NCBI RefSeq assembly: GCF_000369805.1
Contig: NZ_KB850224.1
Coordinates: 3,367,149 to 3,431,148 of the forward strand
Reading direction: 5' to 3'
DNA: 64,000 nucleotides
Source: Acinetobacter sp. NIPH 2100
Lineage (GTDB): Bacteria; Pseudomonadota; Gammaproteobacteria; Pseudomonadales; Moraxellaceae
The notes beneath the pieces are model-generated. The model was not told the origin of the DNA. It was given only the letters and a program-made list of their open reading frames with translations, and searched no databases. The position numbers were made by a program, and so were the translations under genes. Within the stretch, counting starts at the first letter, position 1, and every line of letters starts with the position of its first letter. Below, piece by piece: positions 1 through 8,404 of this stretch.

Positions 1-122
1 CAGGTTCATTAATTATGCTGGTACATATGGGCAAAGAAATTCCTGCATTTTTATTTATCTTAACGTTCAGTACATTATTGCCATTATGGATTTATGCCAA
101 AATGGCGAAGCGTTGGTTATAA
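1..122 (+). CDS. CidA/LrgA family membrane protein, C-terminal end only
   Basis: The reading frame starting at base 3 is open from the window edge to a TAA at 120-122. It encodes a hydrophobic tail ending in the basic stretch AKMAKRWL. The next gene is an LrgB homologue only 11 bases downstream, and its ribosome binding site (AAGGAG, 121-126) overlaps this stop codon. CidA/LrgA proteins are small holin-like inner-membrane proteins encoded directly before CidB/LrgB, so the assignment relies mostly on position. Only about 39 codons are visible, so the family call is an inference from context plus the hydrophobic profile. Confidence 0.6.
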   Translation, partial: GSLIMLVHMGKEIPAFLFILTFSTLLPLWIYAKMAKRWL

Positions 123-133
123 GGAGCTGATCT

Positions 134-802
134 ATGTCGATGGTTATCTATGGCTTCATCATTACCCTGATTAGTTACCTTATTGCAAAACCACTCAATC
201 AAAAAATGCCTCAGGTTCCACTGATTGTGTTCGGCATGTTTATTGTGATTGCCTTCTTGGCCATTTTTGGTATTCCTTATCAACAATACATGGATAACGT
301 CAATGGGGTTTTCAATCATCTACTTGGCTATGTGACCGTTGCCTTGGCAATTCCTTTGGCTGCGATGCGCTATGATGACCTACCACTGAAATCGATGATT
401 GGCATTCTTTGCTTTGCCAGCATCAGTGCGGTTGCCTTACCCATGGGACTGGCTTATTTGCTGCATATGTCTGAACCTACCATTATGGCTTTTGCAACCC
501 GTGCCGTGACCACACCGATCGCTTTAAACATTGCAACTCTGCTACATGCGCCATTAATGATGGTCACTCTGATTGTCATTTTATCAGGTGTGATTGGTGC
601 AGCTTTCTCGCCATGGATTCTCAAACATATCCATGATGAACGCGCTTCGGGTCTCGCTTTAGGTTTGGCAGCACATGCGATTGGTACAGCTCAAGCTTGG
701 CAACGTGGTCCTGTCACTGGCCGTTATGCAGCCTTCGGTATGGCAGTAAATGGTGTATTTACAGCCATTTGGCTACCGACCTTTATTCTATCTTTATCTT
801 AA
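134..802 (+). CDS. LrgB/CidB family membrane protein
   Basis: The 222-residue protein consists almost entirely of hydrophobic segments, as expected for the polytopic LrgB/CidB family. It carries the family's conserved central motif around TTPIALNIATLLHAP (about residues 126-140) and the later segment LGLAAHAIGTAQA (about residues 177-189). In other bacteria LrgAB/CidAB pairs are linked to murein hydrolase control, cell lysis and export of small carboxylates such as pyruvate. Which of these applies here cannot be told from sequence. The gene follows a CidA/LrgA-like end with 11 bases between them, so the two are very probably co-transcribed. Length and motifs are complete. Confidence 0.88.
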   Translation: MSMVIYGFIITLISYLIAKPLNQKMPQVPLIVFGMFIVIAFLAIFGIPYQQYMDNVNGVFNHLLGYVTVALAIPLAAMRYDDLPLKSMIGILCFASISAVALPMGLAYLLHMSEPTIMAFATRAVTTPIALNIATLLHAPLMMVTLIVILSGVIGAAFSPWILKHIHDERASGLALGLAAHAIGTAQAWQRGPVTGRYAAFGMAVNGVFTAIWLPTFILSLS

Positions 803-886
803 TATTTGCCTCAAATATCACATAAAGATTGAACTAGTTGTCAGATATCCTCCATAATGTAAGCTTAAACGTTAAAAGGATTTTTA

Positions 887-1333
887 ATGATGAGCAAACA
901 ATTATTAGGTGCGTTACTTTTATCTGCGGTGAGCAGTTTTACTTTTGCAGAGGATATTACGGGGCTCTGGCAAAGTATTGATGACAAGACGGGGGCGCCT
1001 AAAGCATTAGTTGAAATTCGCAAAGAAGCAAATGGAACTTATGCAGGCAAAGTAGTTAAAATCACGCCACGTACAGGCTATACACCAAAAGAAACCTGTG
1101 TAGATTGTCCTGCACCTTATACCAACAAACCGATCGTCGGTTTAGATGTGGTTACAGGATTGAAATATAGCCAAGGTTTAAACTATACCAATGGTCGTAT
1201 TTTAGATCCAAATACTGGCAAAATTTACAGTATGAAAGCCAAGTTAAGTGCAAATGGCAAACGCTTACATTTACGTGGCTATTTAGGGGTCTCTGCATTG
1301 GGCCGTAATCAAATCTGGATTCGCGCAGAGTAA
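887..1333 (+). CDS. DUF2147 exported protein (first of two tandem copies)
   Basis: The 148-residue protein has a Sec signal peptide (hydrophobic stretch LLGALLLSAVSSFTFA, cleavage probably before EDITG). The mature part shows the DUF2147 pattern: an initial GLWQSIDDKTGAPKA, a CxxC pair in CVDCPAP, and a C-terminal LHLRGYLGVSALGR. DUF2147 proteins are small periplasmic beta-rich proteins of unknown function. A good ribosome binding site (AAAAGGA, 874-880) precedes the ATG. The next gene encodes a clear paralogue in the same orientation, but a terminator hairpin separates them, so they are probably expressed independently. No enzymatic role can be assigned. Confidence 0.85.
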   Translation: MMSKQLLGALLLSAVSSFTFAEDITGLWQSIDDKTGAPKALVEIRKEANGTYAGKVVKITPRTGYTPKETCVDCPAPYTNKPIVGLDVVTGLKYSQGLNYTNGRILDPNTGKIYSMKAKLSANGKRLHLRGYLGVSALGRNQIWIRAE

Positions 1334-1394
1334 AGCGGATGATGTGTCTCTAGTGCGTACCTCTCTTTGATCAATTTGATCTCGGTTCTGTATC

Positions 1395-1426
1395 AAAAGC
1401 TTCTTCATCCAGTGAAGAAGCTTTTT
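1395..1426 (+). terminator. Intrinsic terminator after first DUF2147 gene
   Basis: A 12-base perfect inverted repeat (AAAAGCTTCTTC, 1395-1406, with its complement at 1414-1425) and a 7-base loop ends in a T run. Confidence 0.8.
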
Positions 1427-1552
1427 CATTATCAGTATAAAAAATTGTTGAAACTTCAATTATTAAAAATTTACAACTGTAAAATAATGATTGAATCTGT
1501 GATTAGAAATCCGAAATAATAGCGAGATACATGGCAGCAAGGAGGCTTTCAC

Positions 1553-2002
1553 ATGAACATCCCGCAAAAACTGGTTTCTTTTTTCTTCCTATTAACCCTC
1601 AGTCATTTTACTTTTGCCCAAGACATTACAGGAATCTGGCAAAGCGTTGATGATGTAACAGGTGCCCCCAAAGGACAGGTTGAAATTACCCAAGAAGCAG
1701 ATGGTTCTTATACAGGTAAAATCATCAAAATTACCCCACGTACAGGCTATACCCCCAAAGAATTTTGTACTGGTTGTCCTGCCCCTTATACCAATAAACC
1801 GATTTTAGGTTTAAATGCCATTACCAAACTGAAGCATAAAAAAGATCTGACTTATACCGGTGGGAAAATCTTGGATCCAAATAGTGGGCGTGTGTATAGC
1901 TTGACGGCAAAACTCAGCACCAATGGGCAACGTTTACACCTACGCGGTTATGTCGGTGTCTCTGTATTAGGACGCAGTCAAATCTGGATTCGTGCCAATT
2001 AA
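1553..2002 (+). CDS. DUF2147 exported protein (second tandem copy)
   Basis: The 149-residue protein is a close paralogue of the preceding gene product. Shared landmarks are the signal peptide end FTFA followed by [EQ]DITG, the block KITPRTGYTPKE, the CxxC pair in CTGCPAP, the NKPI-GL block, and the C-terminal LHLRGYVGVSVLGRSQIWIRA. The signal peptide is the first 22 or so residues, with a run of Phe and Leu. A strong Shine-Dalgarno (AAGGAGG, 1539-1545) fixes the start. The family is periplasmic with unknown function. The tandem arrangement shows a local gene duplication followed by moderate divergence, with most conserved motif residues retained in both copies. Confidence 0.85.
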   Translation: MNIPQKLVSFFFLLTLSHFTFAQDITGIWQSVDDVTGAPKGQVEITQEADGSYTGKIIKITPRTGYTPKEFCTGCPAPYTNKPILGLNAITKLKHKKDLTYTGGKILDPNSGRVYSLTAKLSTNGQRLHLRGYVGVSVLGRSQIWIRAN

Positions 2003-2016
2003 AGTGAATCAGACAT

Positions 2017-2047
2017 AAAAAAAGCCCTGACATACAGGGCTTTTTTT
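2017..2047. terminator. Bidirectional terminator between DUF2147 copy 2 and prc
   Basis: The stem AAAAAAAGCCCTG (2017-2029) pairs with CAGGGCTTTTTT (2035-2046). The A and T runs on the two sides let it serve both convergent genes. Confidence 0.88.
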
Positions 2048-2068
2048 ATTGATCGAATGATGTGAGGC

Positions 2069-4252
2069 TTAACGACCTTGCAGCTTCGAATAGTCTAACA
2101 GTACATTTGCCGCTTCATTAATGAAAGTCTCTTCTTCAGGCAATGGCGGACGCAAATGTGCTTTCATTTTGGCACGCGACTCAACCAAGGCATCAATAGA
2201 AGCTTGATAGCTTTCCCAATTTGCATAAGGGGCTAAATTGGTTGCTATACGGCGTTGGTTCTCAGCATTCAAGGTTTGCTTTTCGAGATCAATCAACTCG
2301 GCACGACGTTGATTAATATCCAACACCACTTTCTTCTGATCAGAGGTTTTTTTCGCAATCGCTTTACGCGCTTCTAAATATTTAAATTGAGAGTCTGCCG
2401 CAACACGTTGCTCAGAAGACTGAGACAATTTGGCTACGTATGGCTGTACTGAACCTTCACGTTTAAATGGTGCGGTTGGAATGGTATCCCACTTCAAAGC
2501 ATTCTTCGCTTTCCGCTCACCGAACTCTTCATTGTAGATATCGACCAGTTTGATATCTGGAATCACACCTTTATTCTGTGTACTTCCACCGGTAATTCGA
2601 TAGAACTTACGCTGGGTTAACGTCGCTTGACCATAAGCCAGCGAATCTAACTGAACCTGTGCTGTCCCTTTACCTGTGGTGGTACTACCAATAATAATTC
2701 CGCGCTCATAATCCTGAATTGCCGCAGAGTAAATTTCACTTGCAGAAGCAGAGGCTAGATTGACCAACACTGCCATTGGACCTGCGTAGATTTGCTCGCC
2801 GCCATCGGTATCTTCGAACACATTGACATTGCCATTACCATCACGGATTTGTACCACTGGCCCAGACTTGATCACTTGACCAAGCATACGTGCCACTTCT
2901 TCCAAAGAACCACCTGGATCATTACGCAAGTCGACCAAGATCCCTTCTACTTTTTGTGCCTTGAGTGAATCTAAAGCTTTCGCTGTATCTTCAGAGACAG
3001 AGCGATACTCTGTTCCTGCACGACGTGAGCGATAGTCAAAATAGAAAGATGGAATTTCAAGCACACCAAATAGATGTTTTTTACCATCACGCGTGATTTC
3101 AACTGTACGTGAACGTACCCCTGCATCTTCTTCTTGAATAATATCGCGGGTTAAAGTGACATTACGTGCTTGGCTCATTGATGCACCAGCACCCAATAAA
3201 CGCACCACCACTTTAGTACCACGTTTACCACGAATCAGGCCAACAATTTCCGAGCTTGGCCAACCAATCACGTCTACCATTTTCTCGCCATCTTGAGCGA
3301 CACCAATGATACGATCACCTGATTTTACCTGACCCGATTTGCTTGCTGGCCCACCTTCAACGATGGTTTCAATCTTGGTGTAATCTTCATTGCCACGTTC
3401 TGGACGAATCGACACCCCAATCCCTTCCAATTGCAAAGTGGTTTGGCGATTCAATTCCATCGCATCAATTGGTGGATAGTAATTACTATGTGGATCATAC
3501 GTCGCCAACATCGCATTCAATGTTTTATCGAGCACATCATCACTTTTCACACGACCAATACGCTCTAACTGACGGGTATAGCGTTTGGTTAAGGTCTGAA
3601 CTGGGGTTAAATCTTCAGGCCCAGTTAAATCCTGTCCATTGGCAAGCGATGGATCTGCTTTTAACGCTTTTTGCTTCGCCTGCTCTTCTTCTTTGCTAAT
3701 GGTTAAATTGATCAACTGCGACACTAGCATTTGCTGCCAATGTTTTTGTTGTTCCGCCTCAGTTTTGAAATATGGCGCTTTTTCACGATCGGAATCGAGA
3801 TAGACATCTTTTTGGTTTAAGTTCTGCGGCTTTTTCAATTCTGCCAGCATAAACTCATAGAATTGTTTTAAACGGTCACGATATTGCCCATGGATCAAAA
3901 AAGGGCCTGTTAAATTACCCGCTTTTAATGAGCTACCAAAATTCGAACCATATTTCTTTTGATATTCTTCAACTTCACCACTTAGAAATAATGAATGGTC
4001 TGGATCAAGACTATCCAAATACATATTCAAAATACGGTTTGAAGTTGTTGCGTCTAGGCGCATATTTAAATAATGCTGGCGATCAACCAATGTGGCTAAC
4101 TGACGTGCGACCAATGCCTGCTCTTGTGATGGTTTGATGACTGTTGAAACGACAGGTGCTTCCGTCGCCGCAAATGCCTCATTCATGGTATGAGAGAAAA
4201 ATAAACCACCAGTCGCAATTGCAACTGCACACGCTATCATTTGAAGTTTCAT
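2069..4252 (-). CDS. prc: Carboxy-terminal processing protease Prc/Tsp
   Basis: The 727-residue periplasmic S41-family serine protease has the Prc/Tsp architecture. After the signal peptide (MKLQMIACAVAIATGG...), an N-terminal helical domain leads into a PDZ domain (EGGPASKSGQVKSGDRI region, mid-protein). The protease core contains the presumed catalytic Ser in LASASASEIY and Lys in TTGKGTAQ, and a long basic C-terminal domain follows. Prc degrades or trims periplasmic proteins and peptidoglycan hydrolases. I chose the ATG at 4252 because AAGGAAG lies upstream and the signal peptide then starts directly. A TTG at 4282 in the same frame would add ten residues. It is transcribed convergently with the DUF2147 pair and divergently from nagZ. 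Confidence 0.93.
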   Translation of the reverse strand: MKLQMIACAVAIATGGLFFSHTMNEAFAATEAPVVSTVIKPSQEQALVARQLATLVDRQHYLNMRLDATTSNRILNMYLDSLDPDHSLFLSGEVEEYQKKYGSNFGSSLKAGNLTGPFLIHGQYRDRLKQFYEFMLAELKKPQNLNQKDVYLDSDREKAPYFKTEAEQQKHWQQMLVSQLINLTISKEEEQAKQKALKADPSLANGQDLTGPEDLTPVQTLTKRYTRQLERIGRVKSDDVLDKTLNAMLATYDPHSNYYPPIDAMELNRQTTLQLEGIGVSIRPERGNEDYTKIETIVEGGPASKSGQVKSGDRIIGVAQDGEKMVDVIGWPSSEIVGLIRGKRGTKVVVRLLGAGASMSQARNVTLTRDIIQEEDAGVRSRTVEITRDGKKHLFGVLEIPSFYFDYRSRRAGTEYRSVSEDTAKALDSLKAQKVEGILVDLRNDPGGSLEEVARMLGQVIKSGPVVQIRDGNGNVNVFEDTDGGEQIYAGPMAVLVNLASASASEIYSAAIQDYERGIIIGSTTTGKGTAQVQLDSLAYGQATLTQRKFYRITGGSTQNKGVIPDIKLVDIYNEEFGERKAKNALKWDTIPTAPFKREGSVQPYVAKLSQSSEQRVAADSQFKYLEARKAIAKKTSDQKKVVLDINQRRAELIDLEKQTLNAENQRRIATNLAPYANWESYQASIDALVESRAKMKAHLRPPLPEEETFINEAANVLLDYSKLQGR

Positions 4253-4501
4253 AAAATTTTGGTACTTCCTTGGATATGGCAATTATTACACGCTGATACT
4301 GTCAATATGAACACATTTCATTCGATACTTTACCAACTTGTAGAACTCATTGGTCGTCATAAATAAATAACCAACAAGCACTTATCATCAATATCATGTA
4401 GTTTTATCATATTCTGTACTGACAAAATGTAGCAAATCATTGCACAATTTAGCTATCGTTTTTTTCATCAAATTTTTCATCAAAATTCAAACGGAATCCT
4501 T

Positions 4502-5524
4502 ATGATCGGCGCGTTGATGCTGGATATTGCTGGCACAGAACTTACTCAAGAAGATATTGAACTATTACAAGCTCCGCAAGTCGGTGGCATGATTTTATTT
4601 GCACGAAATATTGAATCCCCACAACAAGTTCGCGCATTAACCGACCATATGCGTCAAGTCCGTCCAGATATCCTGATTGCAGTGGATCAAGAAGGTGGCC
4701 GTGTACAACGTTTAAGACAAGGTTTTACCTTACTTCCAGCAATGGGACGTCTTGGCGAACATTACTTGACTCAGCCAAGACAAGCGATTGAATTGGCTGA
4801 ACAATGTGGTTGGTTGATGGCAATCGAAGTTCTCGCAGTCGGCATTGATTTTAGCTTTGCCCCTGTTCTAGACCTCAATGACGTTAGCGATGTGATTGGT
4901 GATCGTGGCTTTGCTAAAAATATGCAGGACATCGTACCACTTGCAGATGCTTTTATGCGTGGTATGAAAAAAGCAGGCATGGCAACTACAGGCAAACATT
5001 TCCCTGGGCATGGTTCAGTCAAAGCCGATTCGCACGTTGCCGCAGCAATTGACAGCCGTTCATATCAAGAAATCTATGACAAAGATATGCAAAGCTTTAT
5101 TAAGCTGATGCCTCAGCTTGATGCGCTGATGCCTGCTCATGTGATCTATGACCAAGTCGATCCAAATCCAGCAGGTTTCTCACCGTTTTGGTTACAAGAA
5201 ATCTTACGTAAACAACTTAAATTTGACGGCGTACTATTCTCTGATGACTTGAGTATGCAAGCTGCGTGTGTTGCAGGCGGTGCAGATGCACGTATTCAAG
5301 CAGCTTTAAATGCAGGTTGTGATATGGGCTTAGTCTGTAATGACCGTGCAGCAGCATGTACTGCCTTGGATGGAATCCAAACCTTGGCTTTACCAAACCA
5401 ACAACGTTTAGAGCGTATGCGCGGTAAAATTCCAAATATCCAAATCGGTACGACATTGACTTTAGACTATGAAAACTGGCACAACGTCAGAAAAGTCATT
5501 GAAGAATTTAAGAATTCATTCTAA
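4502..5524 (+). CDS. nagZ: Beta-N-acetylhexosaminidase NagZ
   Basis: The 340-residue cytoplasmic glycoside hydrolase family 3 enzyme removes N-acetylglucosamine from anhydro-muropeptides during peptidoglycan recycling. It carries the NagZ motif KHFPGHGSVKADSH (about residues 163-176), whose His and Asp act in catalysis. The nucleophile-region motif is LFSDDLSMQ (about residues 246-254). An N-terminal IGALMLDIAGTEL and the DQEGGRVQR substrate-site motif (about residues 62-70) complete the pattern. The length matches bacterial NagZ. The gene is divergent from prc, which also acts in envelope turnover, and is followed by about 310 bases without a gene. Muropeptides made by NagZ induce ampC in some bacteria; no such partner is visible here. 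Confidence 0.94.
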   Translation: MIGALMLDIAGTELTQEDIELLQAPQVGGMILFARNIESPQQVRALTDHMRQVRPDILIAVDQEGGRVQRLRQGFTLLPAMGRLGEHYLTQPRQAIELAEQCGWLMAIEVLAVGIDFSFAPVLDLNDVSDVIGDRGFAKNMQDIVPLADAFMRGMKKAGMATTGKHFPGHGSVKADSHVAAAIDSRSYQEIYDKDMQSFIKLMPQLDALMPAHVIYDQVDPNPAGFSPFWLQEILRKQLKFDGVLFSDDLSMQAACVAGGADARIQAALNAGCDMGLVCNDRAAACTALDGIQTLALPNQQRLERMRGKIPNIQIGTTLTLDYENWHNVRKVIEEFKNSF

Positions 5525-5837
5525 CTTTAGTAAGATCATTGATAAATCTTTATTGCATAAGATTTTCTCAACAATTAGATACTCGGTAAAGTCATCCGCA
5601 ACCTGCGTGATTTCAAAAAGATAGATGCTATGTCTACTATGTTGAAATTAATCACATGCAAGAAATGAACAGGTTTTGCGGGTGACAATGGTTTTGCCTA
5701 CTTTTCCCGAAAGAAAAGTAGGTCGAGCCGAAGGCTGATGACTAAAATAAGATGAGAACACAGCATGACTCTGCTATGAAAATTACGGCATAAAAAATAT
5801 CAAAGATAAATTTATGGAAAAATAGAGTCTAGGACAG
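5525..5837. other. Intergenic region with a 10-bp perfect hairpin
   Basis: This 313-base gap between nagZ and a methyltransferase gene contains no coding frame I can support. It holds a perfect inverted repeat, CCTACTTTTC (5697-5706) and GAAAAGTAGG (5713-5722), around CCGAAA. Just downstream is TCGAGCCGAAGGC. There is no T run, so it is not an ordinary terminator. I suspect a dispersed intergenic repeat of this genus, but only one copy is in the window. Confidence 0.45.
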
Positions 5838-6680
5838 ATGACACAACAACTTTCGAAACATCGCCATATTTCATTTACTGCACACTATACAGGTTACATC
5901 TGGTATCAAATGGGGATCTCACATCCAGCACTGGCAACAGCAAAAGGAAAAACGCTGGCGGCTTTAGTTCATCCAATTGAAAGCTGGGCAGAGAAATACG
6001 TTGGTGGCAGCATGCGTACCACACTAAAACAACGCCATAGCATGTTGGATAGCCACTTAAAAGAATTAATTGAGCAACATCCTGATTTACAAGTGCTTGA
6101 AATTGCATGTGGTCTATCGCCACGCGGTTGGTGGTTTAGACAACACTATCCAAGCATCACCTACCGTGAACTGGATTTACCTGATATGGCAGCCACCAAA
6201 CAAGCTGCACTACAACAAATCGAAAGTGATGTGGATGACGTTCTATCTGTCGATTTATTTACCGATGCTTTTGCAGCGGTATTTGAGGTGTTTGATCCTC
6301 AACGTCCACTGGTGATTATGAGTGAAGGACTGATCAATTACTTTGAAAAACCCATGTTGCAGCAACTGATTCAAGCGATTGCCACCTATGGTCAAAACTT
6401 TAAAGAACTGCATTATTTAACAGATATTTACCCTGAACCGACTCAAAATAAATTGGCAACTATTATCTGGAACAGTAGTCGCTTACTAAAATGGATGTCA
6501 CGTAGTGCATTTAGCTTTCATTTTAAAACACCTGCCGAAGTCGAACATTTTTTCCATGAAGCAGGCTTTAATCAAGTTGAAGTTCTACAACCGAAGCAAT
6601 TCTTTGAACACACCGCTTTAGAAAACAAACAGCAGCATTTAGGTGATTTAGTTTGGGTCATCCAAGCCAGCAATACGTAA
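5838..6680 (+). CDS. Class I SAM-dependent methyltransferase (LCM/PPM-like)
   Basis: The 280-residue protein has a SAM-binding motif I, VLEIACGLSPRG (about residues 85-96), preceded by a long N-terminal helical part. An acidic motif II-like RELDLPDM follows, then VIMSEGLINYF, where a leucine carboxyl methyltransferase-type enzyme places its post-motif. Overall order and length fit the leucine carboxyl methyltransferase/O-methyltransferase family (TcmP-like). The natural substrate cannot be predicted. The gene stands alone between an intergenic hairpin and a convergent hydrolase gene, with a terminator shared between the two. The start is the ATG at 5838; no strong ribosome binding site is visible. 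Confidence 0.72.
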   Translation: MTQQLSKHRHISFTAHYTGYIWYQMGISHPALATAKGKTLAALVHPIESWAEKYVGGSMRTTLKQRHSMLDSHLKELIEQHPDLQVLEIACGLSPRGWWFRQHYPSITYRELDLPDMAATKQAALQQIESDVDDVLSVDLFTDAFAAVFEVFDPQRPLVIMSEGLINYFEKPMLQQLIQAIATYGQNFKELHYLTDIYPEPTQNKLATIIWNSSRLLKWMSRSAFSFHFKTPAEVEHFFHEAGFNQVEVLQPKQFFEHTALENKQQHLGDLVWVIQASNT

Positions 6681-6686
6681 GCTCAA

Positions 6687-6724
6687 TAAAAAAGGGAAAT
6701 GGCCAATAACCACTTCCCTTTTCA
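6687..6724. terminator. Bidirectional terminator
   Basis: AAAAGGGAA-A-TGG pairs with CCA-C-TTCCCTTTT around CCAATAA, between convergent genes. Confidence 0.75.
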
Positions 6725-6739
6725 AATCTTCGATTCTCA

Positions 6740-8050
6740 TTAAGCTTGTTTTTGACGCTCAATAAAACGTGTTAAACGATCAGCAATATCAAAGCTACCA
6801 TGTTTAAACAAGATGCGCAGTCCTTGCTCAGTTGCATCAAAGGTTAAACATTCAATTTTAAACTCACCTTCTTCATCAGCTAAATGTAGAGCTAAATCAC
6901 GTGGATGCTGGCTAACAAAATCAAGCTGTTCAAGGTCATTCAGTTTTAAATAAACACCAAAGAAAGTGATATCGACGACATTCACTGCCGCTTCAGTCGC
7001 TAAATGACGGTGGGTCAATTTAGTCTCTGGCTGCAAAACAGCAATACGTTCTTCACCACGACGCTCTATTTTCTGCATTTGCTCACGTGTCATCGGGATA
7101 ATGCCATCTAGATTGTCGATGGATTCGCCTTTTAAGAATGAGGTGAACAAATTCATGGTTTCTTTACGGCGCTGCAATTGTGGCACATGATCTGCGTTGG
7201 CAATCAAAGCAAACTGCATATCTTGGCATTGCAAAGCAAAATCGGCATTTTCGTGTGGCAACGTAAAGCTGTCATACTGCCCTGCAGCCACCAATGTTTT
7301 ACATTGTGGTACTGGCACATCACTTAAACGCAATAAACGGTTGCAGTTAATCTCGTAACGCTCACGTTCAGTTGAACTAAATTCTGCCATTTGTTTGAAG
7401 AATAAACGCTTAGCGGTCGGTGACATGCGGGTTTTATCAAGCTTGGCATGATTGACCAAATACAAAATCACAGCTTGACCAAACTCATCCATGCGATCTT
7501 CACGCATTAAATGCAATGATTCTTCCAGCAGCATACGCCAACTTTTGCGTGTCTTCTGCATGACACCCATCAATACCATACGGTCAATCAATTCTGGGCG
7601 TTGGTGTGCAAATGAAGATGCAACGACCGAACCCAATGACATGCCCATCATTGAAACTTTATCCAGTCCAACAATATCCAGCCATTGACCAAGCATTTTA
7701 GATAATTCAGGGAGTTCCAGAATTCCAGCAGATTCACCAGTATCAACATTACGAATCTGTTGATTCGCCCCCATTGACGGTAAATCGATGAGAATAACGG
7801 GTCCGCTCTCAAAGAGTTGCTCAACACAATACTTATAAGAGTTAAAATTTTGAAATGCGCCCCCGACAATTACAATCGGCGTGTTGTAGATCGTTTTCGG
7901 ATCTGCAATTGCCATATATTCAATTTTCCAACCATCGATCCACGTGGTACGCGCTGGCTGTTTAAAACTGTTTTTATTGTAAATGTCGAAAAAACCAAAG
8001 CCTGTGTAGGTATGATTTATATCCGAGTCCATTTGGATAATGGAATTCAT
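6740..8050 (-). CDS. Alpha/beta hydrolase fused to a C-terminal PilZ-like domain
   Basis: The 436-residue protein has two parts. Residues about 55-310 form an alpha/beta hydrolase fold with nucleophile elbow GMSLGS (Ser138), a likely acid at Asp260 (AGQYDS) and a likely His288 (NADHVP). The entry motif VGGAFQNFNSY and DLPSMG resemble the RhlA acyltransferase branch, but this is a weak resemblance. Residues about 325-436 contain RGEER (331-335, fitting RxxxR) and DITFFG (360-365, fitting DxSxxG with Thr for Ser). These are the cyclic-di-GMP-binding motifs of PilZ domains, at normal spacing. The start at 8050 is set by GGAGGAAGGAC immediately upstream; a longer frame to 8125 lacks such a site. 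There is no signal peptide. The function is inferred as c-di-GMP-controlled acyl chemistry, unproven. Confidence 0.75.
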   Translation of the reverse strand: MNSIIQMDSDINHTYTGFGFFDIYNKNSFKQPARTTWIDGWKIEYMAIADPKTIYNTPIVIVGGAFQNFNSYKYCVEQLFESGPVILIDLPSMGANQQIRNVDTGESAGILELPELSKMLGQWLDIVGLDKVSMMGMSLGSVVASSFAHQRPELIDRMVLMGVMQKTRKSWRMLLEESLHLMREDRMDEFGQAVILYLVNHAKLDKTRMSPTAKRLFFKQMAEFSSTERERYEINCNRLLRLSDVPVPQCKTLVAAGQYDSFTLPHENADFALQCQDMQFALIANADHVPQLQRRKETMNLFTSFLKGESIDNLDGIIPMTREQMQKIERRGEERIAVLQPETKLTHRHLATEAAVNVVDITFFGVYLKLNDLEQLDFVSQHPRDLALHLADEEGEFKIECLTFDATEQGLRILFKHGSFDIADRLTRFIERQKQA

Positions 8051-8404
8051 GTCCTTCCTCCATCCTTGTTTATTTTTTTGTTGCAAGCATCTCATTTTCA
8101 GCGAATTCAACTTGCAAGTTAACAAATTTATAAAATTTGTATTACATTTATCCTATACTTTTTCATTCTATACATATGCACGTTTTATACGCAATCATTT
8201 CCTTAACCACTTATCTTGTTTAAAGCACTAATCTTTTGCAAAATATGTAATCTTGGCTTTATATTCAATATCTTCATCACACTAAAATAAAAACTTTTGT
8301 GCCAATTAACGCTTCATAATTTTTTGAATTGTCAGTTCAGCCTATTCATTGTTCAGCATTTGACTGTTACTATCTTTATAAATACATGCAAATATCAAAA
8401 TGCT
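8051..8404. other. Divergent promoter region, no gene
   Basis: This 354-base AT-rich stretch between the divergent hydrolase and proA genes presumably holds both promoters. I see no convincing coding frame, hairpin or operator in it. The longer upstream frame of proA runs into this region without a ribosome binding site. Confidence 0.5.

Noticed and set aside
3343..3699. Plus-strand frame of 118 codons inside prc
   Set aside because: It is antisense to a well-supported protease gene and shows no domain or translation signal.
8297..8404. N-terminal extension of proA from a TTG
   Set aside because: The extra 36 residues are unlike the family and no ribosome binding site precedes the TTG; the ATG at 8405 fits family length.
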